A DNA stretch of 64,000 bases from Paralvinella palmiformis (taxonomy: Eukaryota > Annelida > Polychaeta > Terebellida > Alvinellidae). The notes beneath the pieces were generated by a model, which worked only from the letters and a program-made list of their open reading frames with translations, ran no database searches and was not told the DNA's origin. Both the position numbers and the translations under genes were made by a program. This document shows positions 1-14,265 of this stretch, in pieces (the first letter of the stretch is position 1; every line of letters begins with the position of its first letter). The stretch is taken from contig JAODUP010000467.1 of assembly GCA_025642065.1 (NCBI GenBank), positions 77,001 through 141,000 of the forward strand. The letters run 5' to 3'.

Positions 1-690
1 AATATGTTTTGTTCGAATTGAGTCTATGTCTAATGGTTGTTATCCAGCCAGAGATACCACTAACACAGTCACCTAGTTGTGTACGAGAATGTTTGCTGCA
101 TATAACGATTCGTATATACTTGGATTTCATCTGTATATAAATGTTGGTCTAATTTATGGCTATGAATAAGTGAGTTAATGGTTATGGTATATATAGTAAT
201 GATCAGCAGTCCATGAACAGAACCACGCGGAACACCGCAAAACAAGGCAACTGCCTTTGAAAAACCCATTTTTTAATAATGAGTAGATCCAAGTGAGTGC
301 TGAGCCCAATAGTCTATGCAACCCAGAGAGGGGATCTAGAAGAACAGAATAATCAATGGTGTCAAAGGCTGCAGATAAATCTAATAGTGTTAGTTCTGTG
401 ACCTTTTATGTGTCTGTGTTTAGCCATATTTCATTAGGATCTTCCAGTAGAGCGGTTTCTGTAATGTGAAATTGTTTGAAAACACTAAACAAGTGATTAC
501 ATTGAATGTGACCATTCAAACGACTGGATACGACTTGTTCTTATAATTTATTTCTAATACAATATGAAAGATAGATTAGAAATAGGTCAATAGCTGTTTA
601 GGTTATTGGGTAGTATAGTTTCTTAAGAAGAGGATTTACATAGGCATTCATAAAATGAGAAGGGAACACTCCAGAATAAAGATGCCATTA
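1..690 (-). mobile_element. LINE reverse transcriptase fragment (CR1/L2-like), decayed
   Basis: Reading the minus strand gives a recognisable non-LTR reverse transcriptase in order: a segment like NPLLKK at about 630, LDLSAAFDTIDY at about 400-340, and then GVPRGSVHG followed by HLYTDEIQVY (the YADD catalytic box, degraded) between 269 and 69. These motifs are diagnostic of the RT domain of CR1/L2-type LINEs, which copy their RNA at a nicked genomic target. Several frameshifts and stops interrupt the frame and the YADD box has lost its second aspartate pattern, so it is not active. The element runs off the left edge of the window, so its 3' end is not seen. A second copy of the same family lies at 9820-10570. 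Confidence 0.85.
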
Positions 691-2533
<1,843 letters not shown>

Positions 2534-2650
2534 TATATATATATATATATAGTGTATATATATGTGTGTGTATGTGTGTGTGTGTGTATGTGTGTGTGTG
2601 TGTGTGTGCGTGTGTGTGTGTGTGTGCGTGTGTGTGTGCGTACGTGTGTT
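2534..2650. repeat. (TA)n-(TG)n array with TATG/GCG interruptions
   Basis: The third array of the family A cluster. It is more interrupted than the first two, with GTATG and GTGCG variants. Confidence 0.95.
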
Positions 2651-2737
2651 TATAAGAAAGTACAGTAACAAATATAATTAAAAAGTGGTGACAAATTGTT
2701 ATTATGGGTGTCATTAACAAACTGAAAGCATAAACAG

Positions 2738-3110
2738 AATTGACCTCAGATCAGCATCTGTGATGTCGAAATATTATTATGTATAGGTTCCTTTTGAGCT
2801 AGAGCAAATTACTGCTGAATGTAAACTGTGGTGTCAAAGTATTTAGTTTGTATGTTTCTTAATCTTCTATTGAACCACATGCACATGTTAACTGCGAGCG
2901 TTGGTGTAAATAGTACTTTTGTATTTGCTTCCGCTTTGTGTGTAGCCTACATCAACCGCTTCCCAGTGTGCGTGACATATTTGTCACGTACGAAACGCTG
3001 ATTATCTGTTCCCCGTAGGCTGATGAGTAGCCAAAATATTTACAGGTCTACGTATGTATAGATGTGTATAATTTTGTATGCTTAAATTAAACTATGTATT
3101 GATTTTAATT
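2738..3110 (+). repeat. Repeat family A, inverted diverged copy
   Basis: The plus strand here matches the reverse complement of 2080-2440: the blocks around TGACCTCAGATCAGCATCTG, AACTGTGGTGTCAAAGTATT, GTGACATATTTGTCACGTAC and AGGCTGATGAGTAGCC are all present in reversed order. Divergence by eye is well above that between units 1 and 2. With unit 2 it forms an inverted repeat with arms of about 0.35 kb. Confidence 0.75.
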
Positions 3111-4739
3111 ATGTACAGATTAATGGAGATATAGGTTTTAAAGAAAGTATAGGTTTTTATGTTTTGAGACAGATCCACTATATATATGTATCTTAACCCC
3201 AACCCACAAATACGGACGGACGGACAGACAGAAAAACATACTCACACACACACACACACGCAGCCTACCGCGTTTTAATCCTGGTAAGTAAAAACATGTC
3301 ATTGATATACTTAAACCAGCACTCAAAGCTAAATTCGAACACAACGAGCATTTAAATGCCGCGTTTTTCTCTCTACTGGCAATAGGCATATCACATATAC
3401 CAGTCCACCAGACATTTTGTTTGGCATTGAACTTTCACTAAGTAATCATGTTGCTCTGGCAAATGTTACAGTGGAAAGGTGAAAATATCCAATTTCATTT
3501 AGCTGGAAGTTTGCGAACTACTGGAATAAAGGCTATTTCTAAACATCAACAATTCATAATGTTTCAATCAAGTGAATTTTGGCTTGTTTTTCTTGTACTT
3601 GTATAATCATATTACACAATATTGGTGAACATGAAAATGTTTTTGGCTTATTCAAATCCTTCTTGTGACCTATATTGGTCGAATGGGGCATAAGCATAAG
3701 GTTGATGTTTTGGTAAATAAGTGGTGTTTTCGTTTACCCCTTCTCAAATATGCCTTACCAAACTATCAGTATTTTCTAAAGGTATTATGCTATCGATCAC
3801 AATTATTAACAATGTATTTTCTTTCAAAATTACTATCTTGTAAAGCTTTGTAATATGTTACCCATGCTTTGGTGGGTACATTGTATAATTCGGTTTTTCA
3901 CATTTTCCACGTTATGAATGATATTGATCTTCTTCTGGTAATACTTTCTAACAAGATGCATATAATAAAACATGTGTTAATCTGCTATGCGACTTTAATC
4001 GATATATTTGGCTGTAAATATAAGTACATTTAAGCTGGTATCGTTTATGAAATATTAAGAGCCTGGAAGATGGCATAGGTAGTGGAGGGGATTGGGTAGG
4101 GAGAGGATAGGGATATATAGGAATAATACTATGTTATGTGTTTTAAATGCATTCGATATTGATAGTAAAAATACTAACAACTTTGAATCTCTCGTTCAGA
4201 TATATTATGTTTTATCTCCGTTTCCTTTCATTCATATAATTATCATATATTTCTCGATTTGTCCTGTGTTTTCTTTCTAATATGTTTTTTTTTAATGTAA
4301 GTCTTCCAGCATCTGAAGTCTCATTTTCTATTAGCTATTATCGTTTTTCTATAGTCTTCATATTACTTCTTGTGGGTTGATGGATCGGGATGGGATCCAA
4401 CACATGTACCTTTATTTCATATAATTATGGTATGACCTAATACAACTTTAAATATTATAGATCAAGAAATGTTTTGATTGAATTACCACCAGAATAGTTA
4501 TTAGGGTTTATTAGATGTGACAGGTAGCCCATTACTAGGTCAATCTGGTAAAAGCTTATAACATGATGCTCATGATCGTAAACTAGACATAAATCTAATG
4601 GAACATAGACATAATTTAGTTTCATAGCTTTTAAACATGATGTCATTCACGGCAATTTTTTTGAGCTTAAGTTATTATTATCCAAGTCCAATTCCAAGTT
4701 ATTGAACTTGATTTTATGCGTTTGGATTGCCAACTTAAT
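3111..4739. other. Unassigned AT-rich region
   Basis: Contains a short (CA)n at 3242-3260 and only short open frames of about 60-80 codons with no recognisable motif. I see no exon, transposase or RNA gene. Confidence 0.4.
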
Positions 4740-6640
4740 TGATAAAATCGCAAACATATACGCAGAGGTGGAGGTTGCATATACAGAAAAAAACTAATTA
4801 ATCTGGATAATGATCTTCTAGTATTTCAAGAAGATACATTTGAATCTATATTTATTGAAACGGTGAATACCTTGAGAATAACCATTGTTGGCAAAACATA
4901 TAACATTCATAACAGCGACTCTGCTATTTCACTAAAGCGATATATTACTATTTTCTATCCAAGCTCTCCAATATCCAAAATGTTATTATTTACAGCTATT
5001 TGAACTTTTATTTTCTCCAAACTGATACGCATTTTCCAACATCAAATTGATTAAATTCAATATTCACGAATTCATTTGTACCAACTATAATCTGACCTAG
5101 GCGCATTACGTATAACAAATAAACTTAATTTACAACATTCTTTTGAAATATAACAGTTATACTAGATTATATTCTGGTATAATAAGTTCAAATATTTCTG
5201 ACCACTTTCCAATTTCTTGTTCAATTTCACGTGAAGGAACTAAATAAAAGTTTAGTGAATCACTTACAGTTTTGCATAGAAAATTTACAAATCAAAACGC
5301 GTAACATATTTCTTCTACTATTGAACTTATGGTCTCGGAATATTATTATTATTATTATAATACAACATTTCATATGACTCCGATCTCAGTGAACGTTTTG
5401 GATGGTAGGGCATCACAAGTTCCTCCAGATATATAGGAGCTGTGCTATTGACCGCTTTGTATTTATACATGAGGAGCTTGTACATAGGCCTGTACACCAC
5501 CGATAGCCAATGTAAGGATGTTAACACAATAATATTGATGTTAATGAAATATTCAAGGACTTTACAAATATATTAAATACAATAAACGATGCACTGTTAA
5601 AACAGGTCAGAATTCCATGGAAGATACTTAATGATGAAACGTCCAAAAGTGTACAAGGCACCAAAATATATACAATAAGTTAGAAAATTCGGTAAGAAAA
5701 CTCAATGACAAAACAAACAGCTATAAGTCAAATATGCACAATTAACAAGCAAAACCAACTAAAGAAATAGCTGGTTGCCATTAATTTATGATATAGGAAC
5801 GAAATATGTAAAATGAAACACCAACTAAAAACTGTTTTCAGTTATCATCTAAATAACAGCAGATCGCGAAATATAAACAGCTTTTTATGACAGTCTCAAG
5901 CTCAAATGAACTTGATTAAATTCTGAAACTTTTAAAGCCTAAATAGAGTGCTGGTCTTGATAACTTAAGTATCTATTTCCTAAAAGAAATTGAAACACGT
6001 CTAAGTATACTGATTAATAAATCAATATAGAGTGTGGTTTTCTCAGATTGACAAAACAAAATGCAGAAGTAATACTATTATAGAATACTAAAGCCAAATA
6101 TAACCTTTCTAATTATAAACTAATCTTAATGCTGTCTCAAAAGATACTCGAGAAAATAGTACACAAACGGGTATACCTCTTTTTCGAATGGTATGTTTTG
6201 CTTTATTTTAATCAGTTTGGTTTTAGATGCAAACACAGCAAAATAGACTGTTACAACATTTATTACTGATACAAGTAAATCATTTGATGATAAATAATCA
6301 ACCTTTGCTGTATAGTTAAATCTATCAAAAGCATTTGATTCGATTGATTACAGTAATTTATTGAAGAAGTTAGATTTGTATGGCGAAAGAGGATAGACTA
6401 GATTGGTTCTCCAGTAAGCATTCACAACAGAAAACAATTTGTTCATGTCTTTCATGTTGAAACCATTAAATATGGTGTTCCGTTGATTTTGTACTTTTGT
6501 GCTTTTAATTATTTAAACTAATATCCTTCCAGGAGGTTTTAACTTAACTAAGTCAATTTTACTTGCAGATGAAATATCAGTTTATTTATCCCCTAAAAAA
6601 GTAACTTATTTGTACTACTAAATGTAACTGATTGGCTGGC
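4740..6640 (+). mobile_element. Decayed LINE with APE endonuclease and RT remnants
   Basis: In shifting plus-strand frames the order of a non-LTR retrotransposon ORF2 is visible. A GGGCIY-like strand appears near 4765. SGIISSNISDHFPISCSIS, the SDH motif of the APE endonuclease, lies near 5175-5230. A linker with DVNEIFKDFTNIL follows near 5540-5570, then LSNYKP near 6110, LSKAFDSIDYSNLLKKLDLYG near 6315-6380, and the degraded catalytic box LLADEISVY near 6565-6590. Many stops and frameshifts show it has been dead for long. An opposite-strand LINE piece (5331-5525) sits between the endonuclease and the linker. The clade cannot be fixed by eye; Jockey/CR1/I-type relatives are possible. Confidence 0.75.
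5331..5525 (-). mobile_element. Nested LINE 3' terminal piece
   Basis: The minus strand encodes LHWLSVVYRPMYKLLMYKYK followed by TAPIYLEELVMPYHPKRSL, the conserved C-terminal region of CR1/L2-type ORF2, ending in an (ATT)n tail at 5338-5360. It interrupts the plus-strand LINE at 4740-6640 in the middle of its ORF. The insertion is therefore younger than the host LINE. Its family looks like that of the RT fragments at 1-690 and 9820-10570. Confidence 0.8.
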
Positions 6641-6769
6641 TTAGAGCCGACAACCATCAATTAGGAAATCTAATTACATGATATTCGCCAACCAAAAGCT
6701 ACCAAACACCAACATAAATGTGTTTTGTTTTATAAATTACCCTTCTCATCACATATTCAAAATGTATTT

Positions 6770-7020
6770 TCTGGTTCCAATCTGGTTAGAGCACTGCGTT
6801 GCAAATTTGTCGGCAATAGGCTCGAATCCGGCTAATATATGTATCTATGGTTGTTTCCCTTAGGAATGGTTCTTCGGACATATGTTTCAGGTATGACAAA
6901 TGCCGAAGCTAAACAAAGAAATCAATCAATGAACGAAATTAGTCAACATACATTCAACATATCTATCATCCTGATTGTTAATCATCTTTCAGTAAAAGGT
7001 AACTGTTGTTGTGAAAGATG
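6770..7020 (+). mobile_element. tRNA-derived SINE, family S1
   Basis: The head reads like a tRNA: TCTGGTTAGAGCACTGCG for the A-box side and a B-box-like GGCTCGAATCC at 6819-6829. The body then has CCTTAGGAATGG, ATGTTTCAGGTATGAC and a run of AATC-type words. A 5'-truncated relative with the same body lies at 14070-14265. SINEs are copied by LINE machinery from RNA polymerase III transcripts. Confidence 0.7.
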
Positions 7021-7296
7021 ATCCAAACATTTATTGTAACTAGCATATATTCATTTAGAAAATATCTCAATTTTGAATAAATGTCTCACTAAAGAAGAAA
7101 GTCAGTTCATTCTTAGCGTGGAACTACACTCTATATAAATAATACCCAACAAATGTAAATATTTGGTGTCCAATATCGAGTATTGAAACATCAAATTAAA
7201 AGATCGATTGGTATTCAAATAATTTGGTACCGAACCAACTCTTGCCACAATCAGGGATAACATTGTATATGTGTGTGTGTGTATGAGTATGTGCGC

Positions 7297-7333
<37 letters not shown>

Positions 7334-7624
7334 TGTGTCATTTTCAGTGTCATTGCCAGTGTTTAGGTAGGTAGAGTAATGTATATCCTTCTAACACTCA
7401 ATTAGTCAATATTCTACTAGTATTAGCTAAATGATTATACGAACATGTGAGTCAATACTACATACACACACAGCCTTACTACAGTCTAGAGGTTTTTTCT
7501 GATACAAATAAATGGTGTCATTCATGCTACTTTGTTAAACTGAAGAAAATGGGTATATACTGAATTTTGTATAATATAAATTATACCTGTATTTAATTTA
7601 AACAATATATGCTATATGATAATT
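7021..7624. other. Unassigned spacer with TG array
   Basis: Holds an interrupted (TG)n/(GC)n array at 7261-7340 and otherwise AT-rich sequence with no coding signal. Confidence 0.5.
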
Positions 7625-8869
7625 TCAAGTTTCATGACAACAATATTAATAGAGTATGCCTTGTCGATCTGATACCATTCAACCGGATTTTTCACCTTCA
7701 GCCATTTCAGTTCATAACATCAACCACCGCACTAACCACTGTCAATACAGTTATGAATTGATGCATCTTCCGTGCTTCTAAGAGATCCAGATGTATAGAA
7801 ATGAAGTTGCACGTAGTAAATCATTAACATTATCAGGTAAATTTATTTATTATTTCATGTCGTTCTTGTAATGTATGTCTGAATATACACCCGGTAAGCT
7901 GATTGATAATTAGGCTGAGTTGTTACTAAGGTGATGCTAAATGAAGACCAATGGGGACTGTGACAAAGTGATACCCCCAACAGAAGTTCACCAGCAATGG
8001 ACCACCGGTAGGGCTCCAGTCAGGCATAATTATGAACATGCGAGATATCCACAGAAGTATGTAGATCAGCATAGACGAGTGATAATTATACGGTACTAAT
8101 TAAGGTGATAATAAATGAGAATAAAGTGTGGCTGAGACAAAATGGTACCTCCGACAACAGCTTCCTGACAGTGGACCATCATTAGGCCTCCAGACCAGTG
8201 GCCTATCGATGTACAGCTGATCATGTTATTTACGGATTACCGACTAATTTAGACGCTAGATCGACCACGACGTCCTCGTCGAGCTACTGATGATCAGATA
8301 ATGATGTCTTATCTAAGACATTTTCAACACTTCAGTGACTAAACTCAGTCCGGTCTTAGCCTCATCTGTCTCTTGGGACTTCTCGTCGTCGGTGACCATT
8401 GATGAACTGTGTTCTCCCCAGTAATGACTCGTCTCCTAACTGATGTATCACTAGTTATAGCTACATCGTCCCAACCACCAACGAGTTAAACAAAACACAA
8501 AAATAACGATTTTAGGATTAAGTGAAATGGACAAGTTAGTTAATTGTTGGAAGAAGAAGAAAACAAAACCCAACAATACGTTTTACATAAACATAATTTA
8601 CAATCCCATCCTATTTCCAAGAAACGGGGACAGCTACTTTCATTTATGTTTTATTACTGTTTTATGCACATGATCCATCTTATTGTTAGATTAACTGTTA
8701 TATAACATGTGGTAATTTATCAATTATTTAGTGAAACTTGTCTCATTATGTTTGGATAGTATTATGTTGTGGATAATGTTGTTCTTTTACGTTGAGGATA
8801 TATCGAGCAAAATAGCAGATAATATGTTAAGTTTCTCAGATCGAATTTTATATTCTCGTGTTACGATTG

Positions 8870-9030
8870 TCTTACCGCCTCTATGGTTTAGTGAGAGGGC
8901 CGATGCTCGAATCTCGGCCGTGGAACTATATCATGATGCGTGTTTCATCCAACCAGGCAATTGACGAGGTTTTCTTTCACCGAATATGCCTGATCTGTGC
9001 CCATTCTAAAGGTACCTTTGACCATCTGAC
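8870..9030 (+). mobile_element. tRNA-derived SINE, family S2 (in arm 1)
   Basis: A-box-like CTATGGTTTAGTGAGAG and B-box-like GCTCGAATCTC (8905-8915) are followed by GGCCGTGGAACTATA, CCAACCAGGCAATTG and GAGGTTTTCTTTCACCGAATATGCC. The same body occurs at 27785-27965, 48770-48905, 42640-42800 (minus) and within 53748-54206 (minus). Confidence 0.75.
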
Positions 9031-9509
9031 GGGTTTTATTAACCTTGTGTTATATTAACAAATTGGTAAAGAACACAAGCCATTACCAAGAAGAGCACAG
9101 AGCACGAAAGAAAACTAGCTAAATGTTATCCATTTAGCGTTCAATGGAGTCCAGTTTCGGTTAATCAATGTCCGGATTGCAGAAACCAGCTTCATGTTAT
9201 TGTTTGGTTAATAAACTAAAATGAGACCCCGAGAAATCGATACTTTAACCGTGATTTAACACAAATACCAACTTGAAGAGGCCGAGTCATCGCATACATG
9301 TGTTACTCGTGGAAGCCAAGTCACTTGTTCAATCATCCTTAAAGCCACAATTATGTTGTATTTCTTGCATTTACTCCTCCGTATACTGTTCCCATAATTG
9401 AAGTTCAGTCGTTTGCTTTGATTGGGTCAAGTAAATGTGTCATCCCACTTCGGCTTTTTGGCTTCGCTTTAGTCACATCCCTGATTGCCTTAGTTACTAC
9501 TACTTTTAC

Positions 9510-9600
9510 TGCTCTGCTGCTGCTGCTGCTCATACTACTACTACAACTACTACTACTACTCTTGCTACTACTACGACTTCTATTATTACAACAACAGCCA
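9510..9600. repeat. (CTG)n/(CTA)n trinucleotide array
   Basis: Five CTG repeats grade into (CTA)n with CTT and CGA variants. The corresponding array in arm 2 (41907-42148, read as TAG) is more than twice as long, so it has expanded or contracted since duplication. Confidence 0.9.
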
Positions 9601-9819
9601 CTTTGTTGCTGTAATATTTTGAGGTAATACATGAAGCTATCTATGTAATAAGAATACAATTAATACAGCACGACATTGAAAAATTTAAGTCCCATTAATA
9701 TAATCAACATTTTGTCACGAAGCCAACACTTTTGTTTCCACAATCAATTAATTCATCACATTATAAAGTGAAATACCAACACTAAAATTACGTATAGTGA
9801 AAAGTGTAAGGTGGTTTGA

Positions 9820-10570
9820 TACTATGACTACGAATGGGCGTAGGGAAGAAACGAGTAAGATTGCTGCGTTATTTAGTTGCACCTATAATAATGATGTCAG
9901 TTTTCTTCGCATTGAGCCAAAGTCTATTATTTGGCATCCAGCCAGAGATATATAACTGAGACAGCCACATAGCTGTGTAGGAGAAATAAATGTGTTTCCT
10001 GTTGATAAAGATACGTGAATTTTATTATAAGTGATGAAAATGATGGTCTAATTTGTGGCTGTAAACAAGATAATTTCTTGGGATACAGAGTAAACAGTAT
10101 TGGTCCAAAAATAGAGCCTTGGGGAACGCAGGAAAACATGGGAACTGCCTCGAAAAATCAGTTTCTTATTTTTAGTGATTGAAACCTATTAATTAATAAT
10201 GCGCGGATCCAAGTAGGTGCCGGGCCCGATATGTCATGCCAATCAGAAAGGCGATCTTCAAGACTAGACAAATCAATGGTGTCAAAAGCTGCAGATAAAT
10301 CTAATTGTGTTAGCCATGCGACCTTTCCTATGTCTATGATTAGTGGTATATAATTGTGAGCGTTCAGAAGAACAGTTTCAGTAGAGTGAAATTGTTTGGA
10401 GGCAGACTGAAAATATTAGACAAGTGATTATAGTTTAAGCGAACGTTCAAATGACTGGATACGACTTTTTATAATATTTAGATAGCTAGATTAGAAATAT
10501 GTATATAGCTATTTAGGTAATTGGTTGGTAAAGATTATTTCTTAGAAACAGATTTAACATGGTAAATATT
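9820..10570 (-). mobile_element. LINE reverse transcriptase fragment (CR1/L2-like)
   Basis: Minus strand: LDLSAAFDTIDLSSLEDR near 10310-10250, a segment like SGPAPTWIR near 10215, FEAVPMFSCVPQGSIFGPIL at about 10160-10095, then LWLNAKKTDIIIIGATK near 9925-9870, the conserved region after the YADD box. The YADD segment itself is replaced by TYLYQQETHLF, so the catalytic aspartates are lost. The order and spacing match the copy at 1-690. Confidence 0.85.
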
Positions 10571-13500
10571 ATATGATGTGTTTTGCAAACCTCTAAAAGA
10601 AAACTGTATTCGATTAAATTATAATTCATGATATAAGTTATATAATGTTCTTCTACATAATTTAATAATTCATTTTTAATTTAGTGAATGGTTATTGCAT
10701 AATTTCCTTTTGGTATTTATTTATACTATCTTATCTTGTAAACTATAGTAGATTTATCTGACTATTGTTCAATTTGTATAGAACCACTAACATTGTAAAG
10801 CTGACTTAATATCGTCAGTTGCTGTCATTATGGACATCTCGGCTAAGTGGCATTGGTAAGTATCGAACAATCATTAATATGACGTGGATTAAAGTAAATA
10901 TTATTTGTTTATAGCATGAAGTAGTTGAATGATTACCAAAGGTTTGTCTCATTGATTAAATACAAGTAAGATTAAAGGTTTACAAGAAATAATCACGTTA
11001 CATTTAAAGAATAGGTTACAACCATTTTTAATAAAATATTAGAAAACTTGGTTATAGAGAGATGGGGGGTGGAGAAGGACAGGGAGTGGCGAGGAGAGAG
11101 GGAGTGGCAGAAGGAGAGGGAATGAAAGTTATATTCATTTTAAATGGAGACAGTTTTATATACATTTACAACATCGCTTGCATTACCGGTAAATAGTGTA
11201 CATGTTGGTTGGGAATGAGTTTAGTTAGGCGTAATATAATTAAAGATTACAGTATTGTATTCAGTTATCTTAGCAAGCTTCTCACATTCCACTCTCTGTA
11301 ATAACAACTGTCTTGCCATAAAAGTAGAGATGATTATTAGATTGAATCAACATAAAGTTGATTATAGCCTAAATATAGGTTGTTAGCCAGCTAACTATAC
11401 CATAAATAATATCTGTCAAACAAATAGTCATCTCTACTGAGGTGTACTTTTATAGTTGCTCCTGAGGATTTCAAAAAAAGGTCACGTGAGACATTTTCTA
11501 TAGAAAAATAATTATTTCACCTTTTAACTACAACGGTCATTTCGATCATATTATCCCTTGAGGATTATGGTTTGTAACACATATTTATCTGTAACAATGT
11601 ACTTTTGTTTCCTGCTAATTATATATGGTTGCTCATTAATTTATTAGTTCTTTGAATAAATAAAATGTTCGGTACATTATCACATCTGGTACAGTGACTG
11701 TGAATCAAATATGATCTGTCTGGAGAGGACTTTTTCCAAGATAAATACATGAAATAATTTGATATTGAATTATGTGAAAAGTTAAGTTTAAAAATAAAAA
11801 GGGTGATTATCAGTTTTTGACACTTATTTGACCACATCTGTGGCAATGAACTGAAAGAATCCCTTAATGTGAGTATCAATACCGGTTTCGATGATTGCAA
11901 AATTGCAGAAAAGCGTCTCTTTTCTACGATAATAGGTTGAAAGATTAATCTTATTTTCAACACATTTATTTGTAATTCAGAATATATACTCTCCGGACAT
12001 GAAAATCATATAATAGATGTTTAATAGACACATATATGGCAATATGATATATTAACACAACTCAGAATCTTAAATAGACCATCTAGGAGAGTACATATCG
12101 GGGTGTCTTACTGGTGGCTACAGGATCATAGCTAGAATATCGGAATAGTAAAGTATTGGATATCTGGTTGGCAGAATATAATAATAAATATTTAACACAG
12201 ATTAGAATAATTTAGATGAGACTCATTACATCTGAATACTGAGTTCAGCACACCTAGCGAAATCGTAACAAATACGCGTAAAGAGAGTAATGTTCATGTA
12301 ACAAATTTCTTATTAATGGAATGTATTAATGCATAAGTCTAAGTAGTTCGTTATACAAATTAATTAGCTTGTTATTGATGTACTATTTAGTATATTTACT
12401 AGTAAATATACAGTAATCAACATCTAGTTAATAATTCCCATGATTGTGGCATTTCTAGTTTTCTGGACAATTTGTATCTTACTATTCCAGTCAAGTAGCT
12501 CATCCTAAAATGTTGAAAAAGGTAATATAAATATTTTAATTACCTGTAACAGGGCCAAGAATAAAATTCTGGGAAATATTTCACCATATTATTTTAGAAT
12601 TATTAATTTGAATAATATTGATGCTACAAATCAGTTGAGTTGAGATTACATGTTTGATTTCTGTCTTGGTCACACCTGGCACATATTGCAGAGGAACGAT
12701 TTCCGAGGGAAATATTTCTAAAACGTATCATAAGTATGATTCAAATTCGAACATATAACATAGAGTTTTGTAATGCAATATTCTAAGCAAAACACTATCA
12801 AAGTGCCATTGAAAAAGGTGAGCCGCACATCTTAGTACCATGAATCCTTTAATGTGCAACGGATTATATTGAACACGTGCTTGCCTCTATGTATGCATGC
12901 GTTTGTATGTTTGGGCATTTTTGTTCAAATATGTGTTTGCACGTGCGGGTTTTATTATTAAAATTTTCGATGTTGTGGAGAAAGCATAATACGCCATAAT
13001 TTGAACACATCAAAACTAGTTTTGTCTATAAACATAAGTAATATTATGACGTATGGAGTTCGATGAAACTATTGAAAATATTGGCTTAAAAACTAAGAGG
13101 AGTTAGTCCTTAGTAAATAAAGTAGATAAGAACCTTTTTTTCTCGATACCAGAAAGAATTGTGATGCATCTCAGTACTTCGTCGAAGATCGATATCGATA
13201 TATCAAGCTTATTATGAGTGAAAATCTGACTTATCAAAGAAACAATGTAAGAAGAAAAATAGTTCATATGATATAGAGTTGTACGCCTACATCACTTGAA
13301 ATAAAACTACCACACACTGGGCAACGATATTTGATAGTTTTAGTGAGAGTTGAAGTAAATGTCTGTTCCATAGTCACGAAATTTCAGTGCTTGGAGTGGA
13401 ATACAAAAATTATAAGGTTCGTTGTGGATGGAGATGATTCGACTACGTATTATCTGGGAGAAAAACATTACTAAATACCTCTTGTACGGTGTCATCTTTA

Positions 13501-14069
13501 TTATGACACAGTATATGAAGTTCGAAGAGTCGTTATCAACTTCAGACTCAGACATTGGGGTTATAATAGAGGAGCCCTAGGGCTTTGTAACTGTTTTACC
13601 TTCACAAGTTCATGTGCATTAAGCCTTGCGTTGTGAATTGACTAGAGTATATTATAGTCGTACTATTTACACATGACAGCCATCACCACACATCAACTAC
13701 CCCCTTTCACTTTGCTCAAAATACAGGTTTCGTCTAATGGATTCACTTTGGTTGTTCAAGAATGAAATGTTATTTCGCTATAGGTTTGTTTTTAATTTTG
13801 AGTTATGAACTTTGATTTAGGTTGTATATAATATGTATTACTATTTTCCTAAAATCACTGATTGAACATGGGCGGTAAATGTGTAATAGATTTATTCTAG
13901 GAATTATAGTACTTTGAGGACAAAATGTTCCCTTTTTAGTCACTTTAAATAAAACGTGTATAACCCTTTTAAGGTATGTTGCATATTTAAACGATATAAT
14001 GTTTTCAGTTTGTTAGCTATCACAATAAACTAAATAATCTGTAATTATCCAAAAGTACCTTTAATATCA
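10571..14069. other. Unassigned AT-rich region, 3.5 kb
   Basis: No repeat family from elsewhere in the window and no long open frame was recognised. A purine-rich stretch at about 11059-11130 (GGGGGTGGAGAAGG-type words) stands out. Minus-strand frames near 11619-11963 and 13260-13555 are open for 70-114 codons but show no motif I recognise. The second is followed by a short frame with CPVCG, too little to call a zinc finger. Confidence 0.4.
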
Positions 14070-14265
14070 AATCCGGCTAATATCTATCTTTGTGGGGTCT
14101 ATCCCTAAATAATCACCCATATATCCCAGGTGCGACTATTACCGAGGTTAGCCAATCCAAACAGACAAGCAACTAACTAATTCAACCCACATTTTCAGGC
14201 AAATCTTTAATGTTAATTGTCCAATATGTTTCAGTTAAAGGTACTCTTTCTGTATTACTACAACC
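14070..14265 (+). mobile_element. SINE family S1, 5'-truncated copy
   Basis: Starts inside the tRNA-like head at ATCCGGCTAATATCTAT and follows the body of the 6770-7020 copy: TATCCCTAAATAATC, TATCCCAGGTGCGAC, TGTCCAATATGTTTCAG and TAAAGGTACTCTTTCTG. The A box is missing. Confidence 0.6.

Larger units (their letters stand above)
7625..9785 (+). repeat. Inverted duplication, arm 1
   Basis: Matches the reverse complement of 41660-43890 along nearly its whole length. Matching blocks include GTTTCATGACAACA near 7630, CTTATCTAAGACATTTTCAACACTTCAGTGA near 8315, AACTAAAATGAGACCCCGAGAAA near 9213, TTGCCTTAGTTA near 9486 and TTAATTCATCACATTATAAAG near 9748. It carries an internal tandem pair of about 175 bp (starting near 7928 and 8104) that is also present in arm 2, a SINE and a CTA/CTG trinucleotide array. 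No transposase was seen. It is most likely a dispersed repeat present in opposite orientations; a diverged third fragment may lie at 59180-59760. Confidence 0.8.

Noticed and set aside
7625..9785. Long terminal inverted repeats of a single 36 kb transposon spanning 7.6-43.9 kb
   Set aside because: The arms are strongly diverged, the interior holds ordinary unrelated repeats and no transposase or polymerase genes, and a third partial copy seems to lie outside. Kept only as an alternative.
13260..13380. CPVCG motif on the minus strand as a zinc finger
   Set aside because: A single two-cysteine knuckle in a 38-codon frame, with no second pair of ligands.
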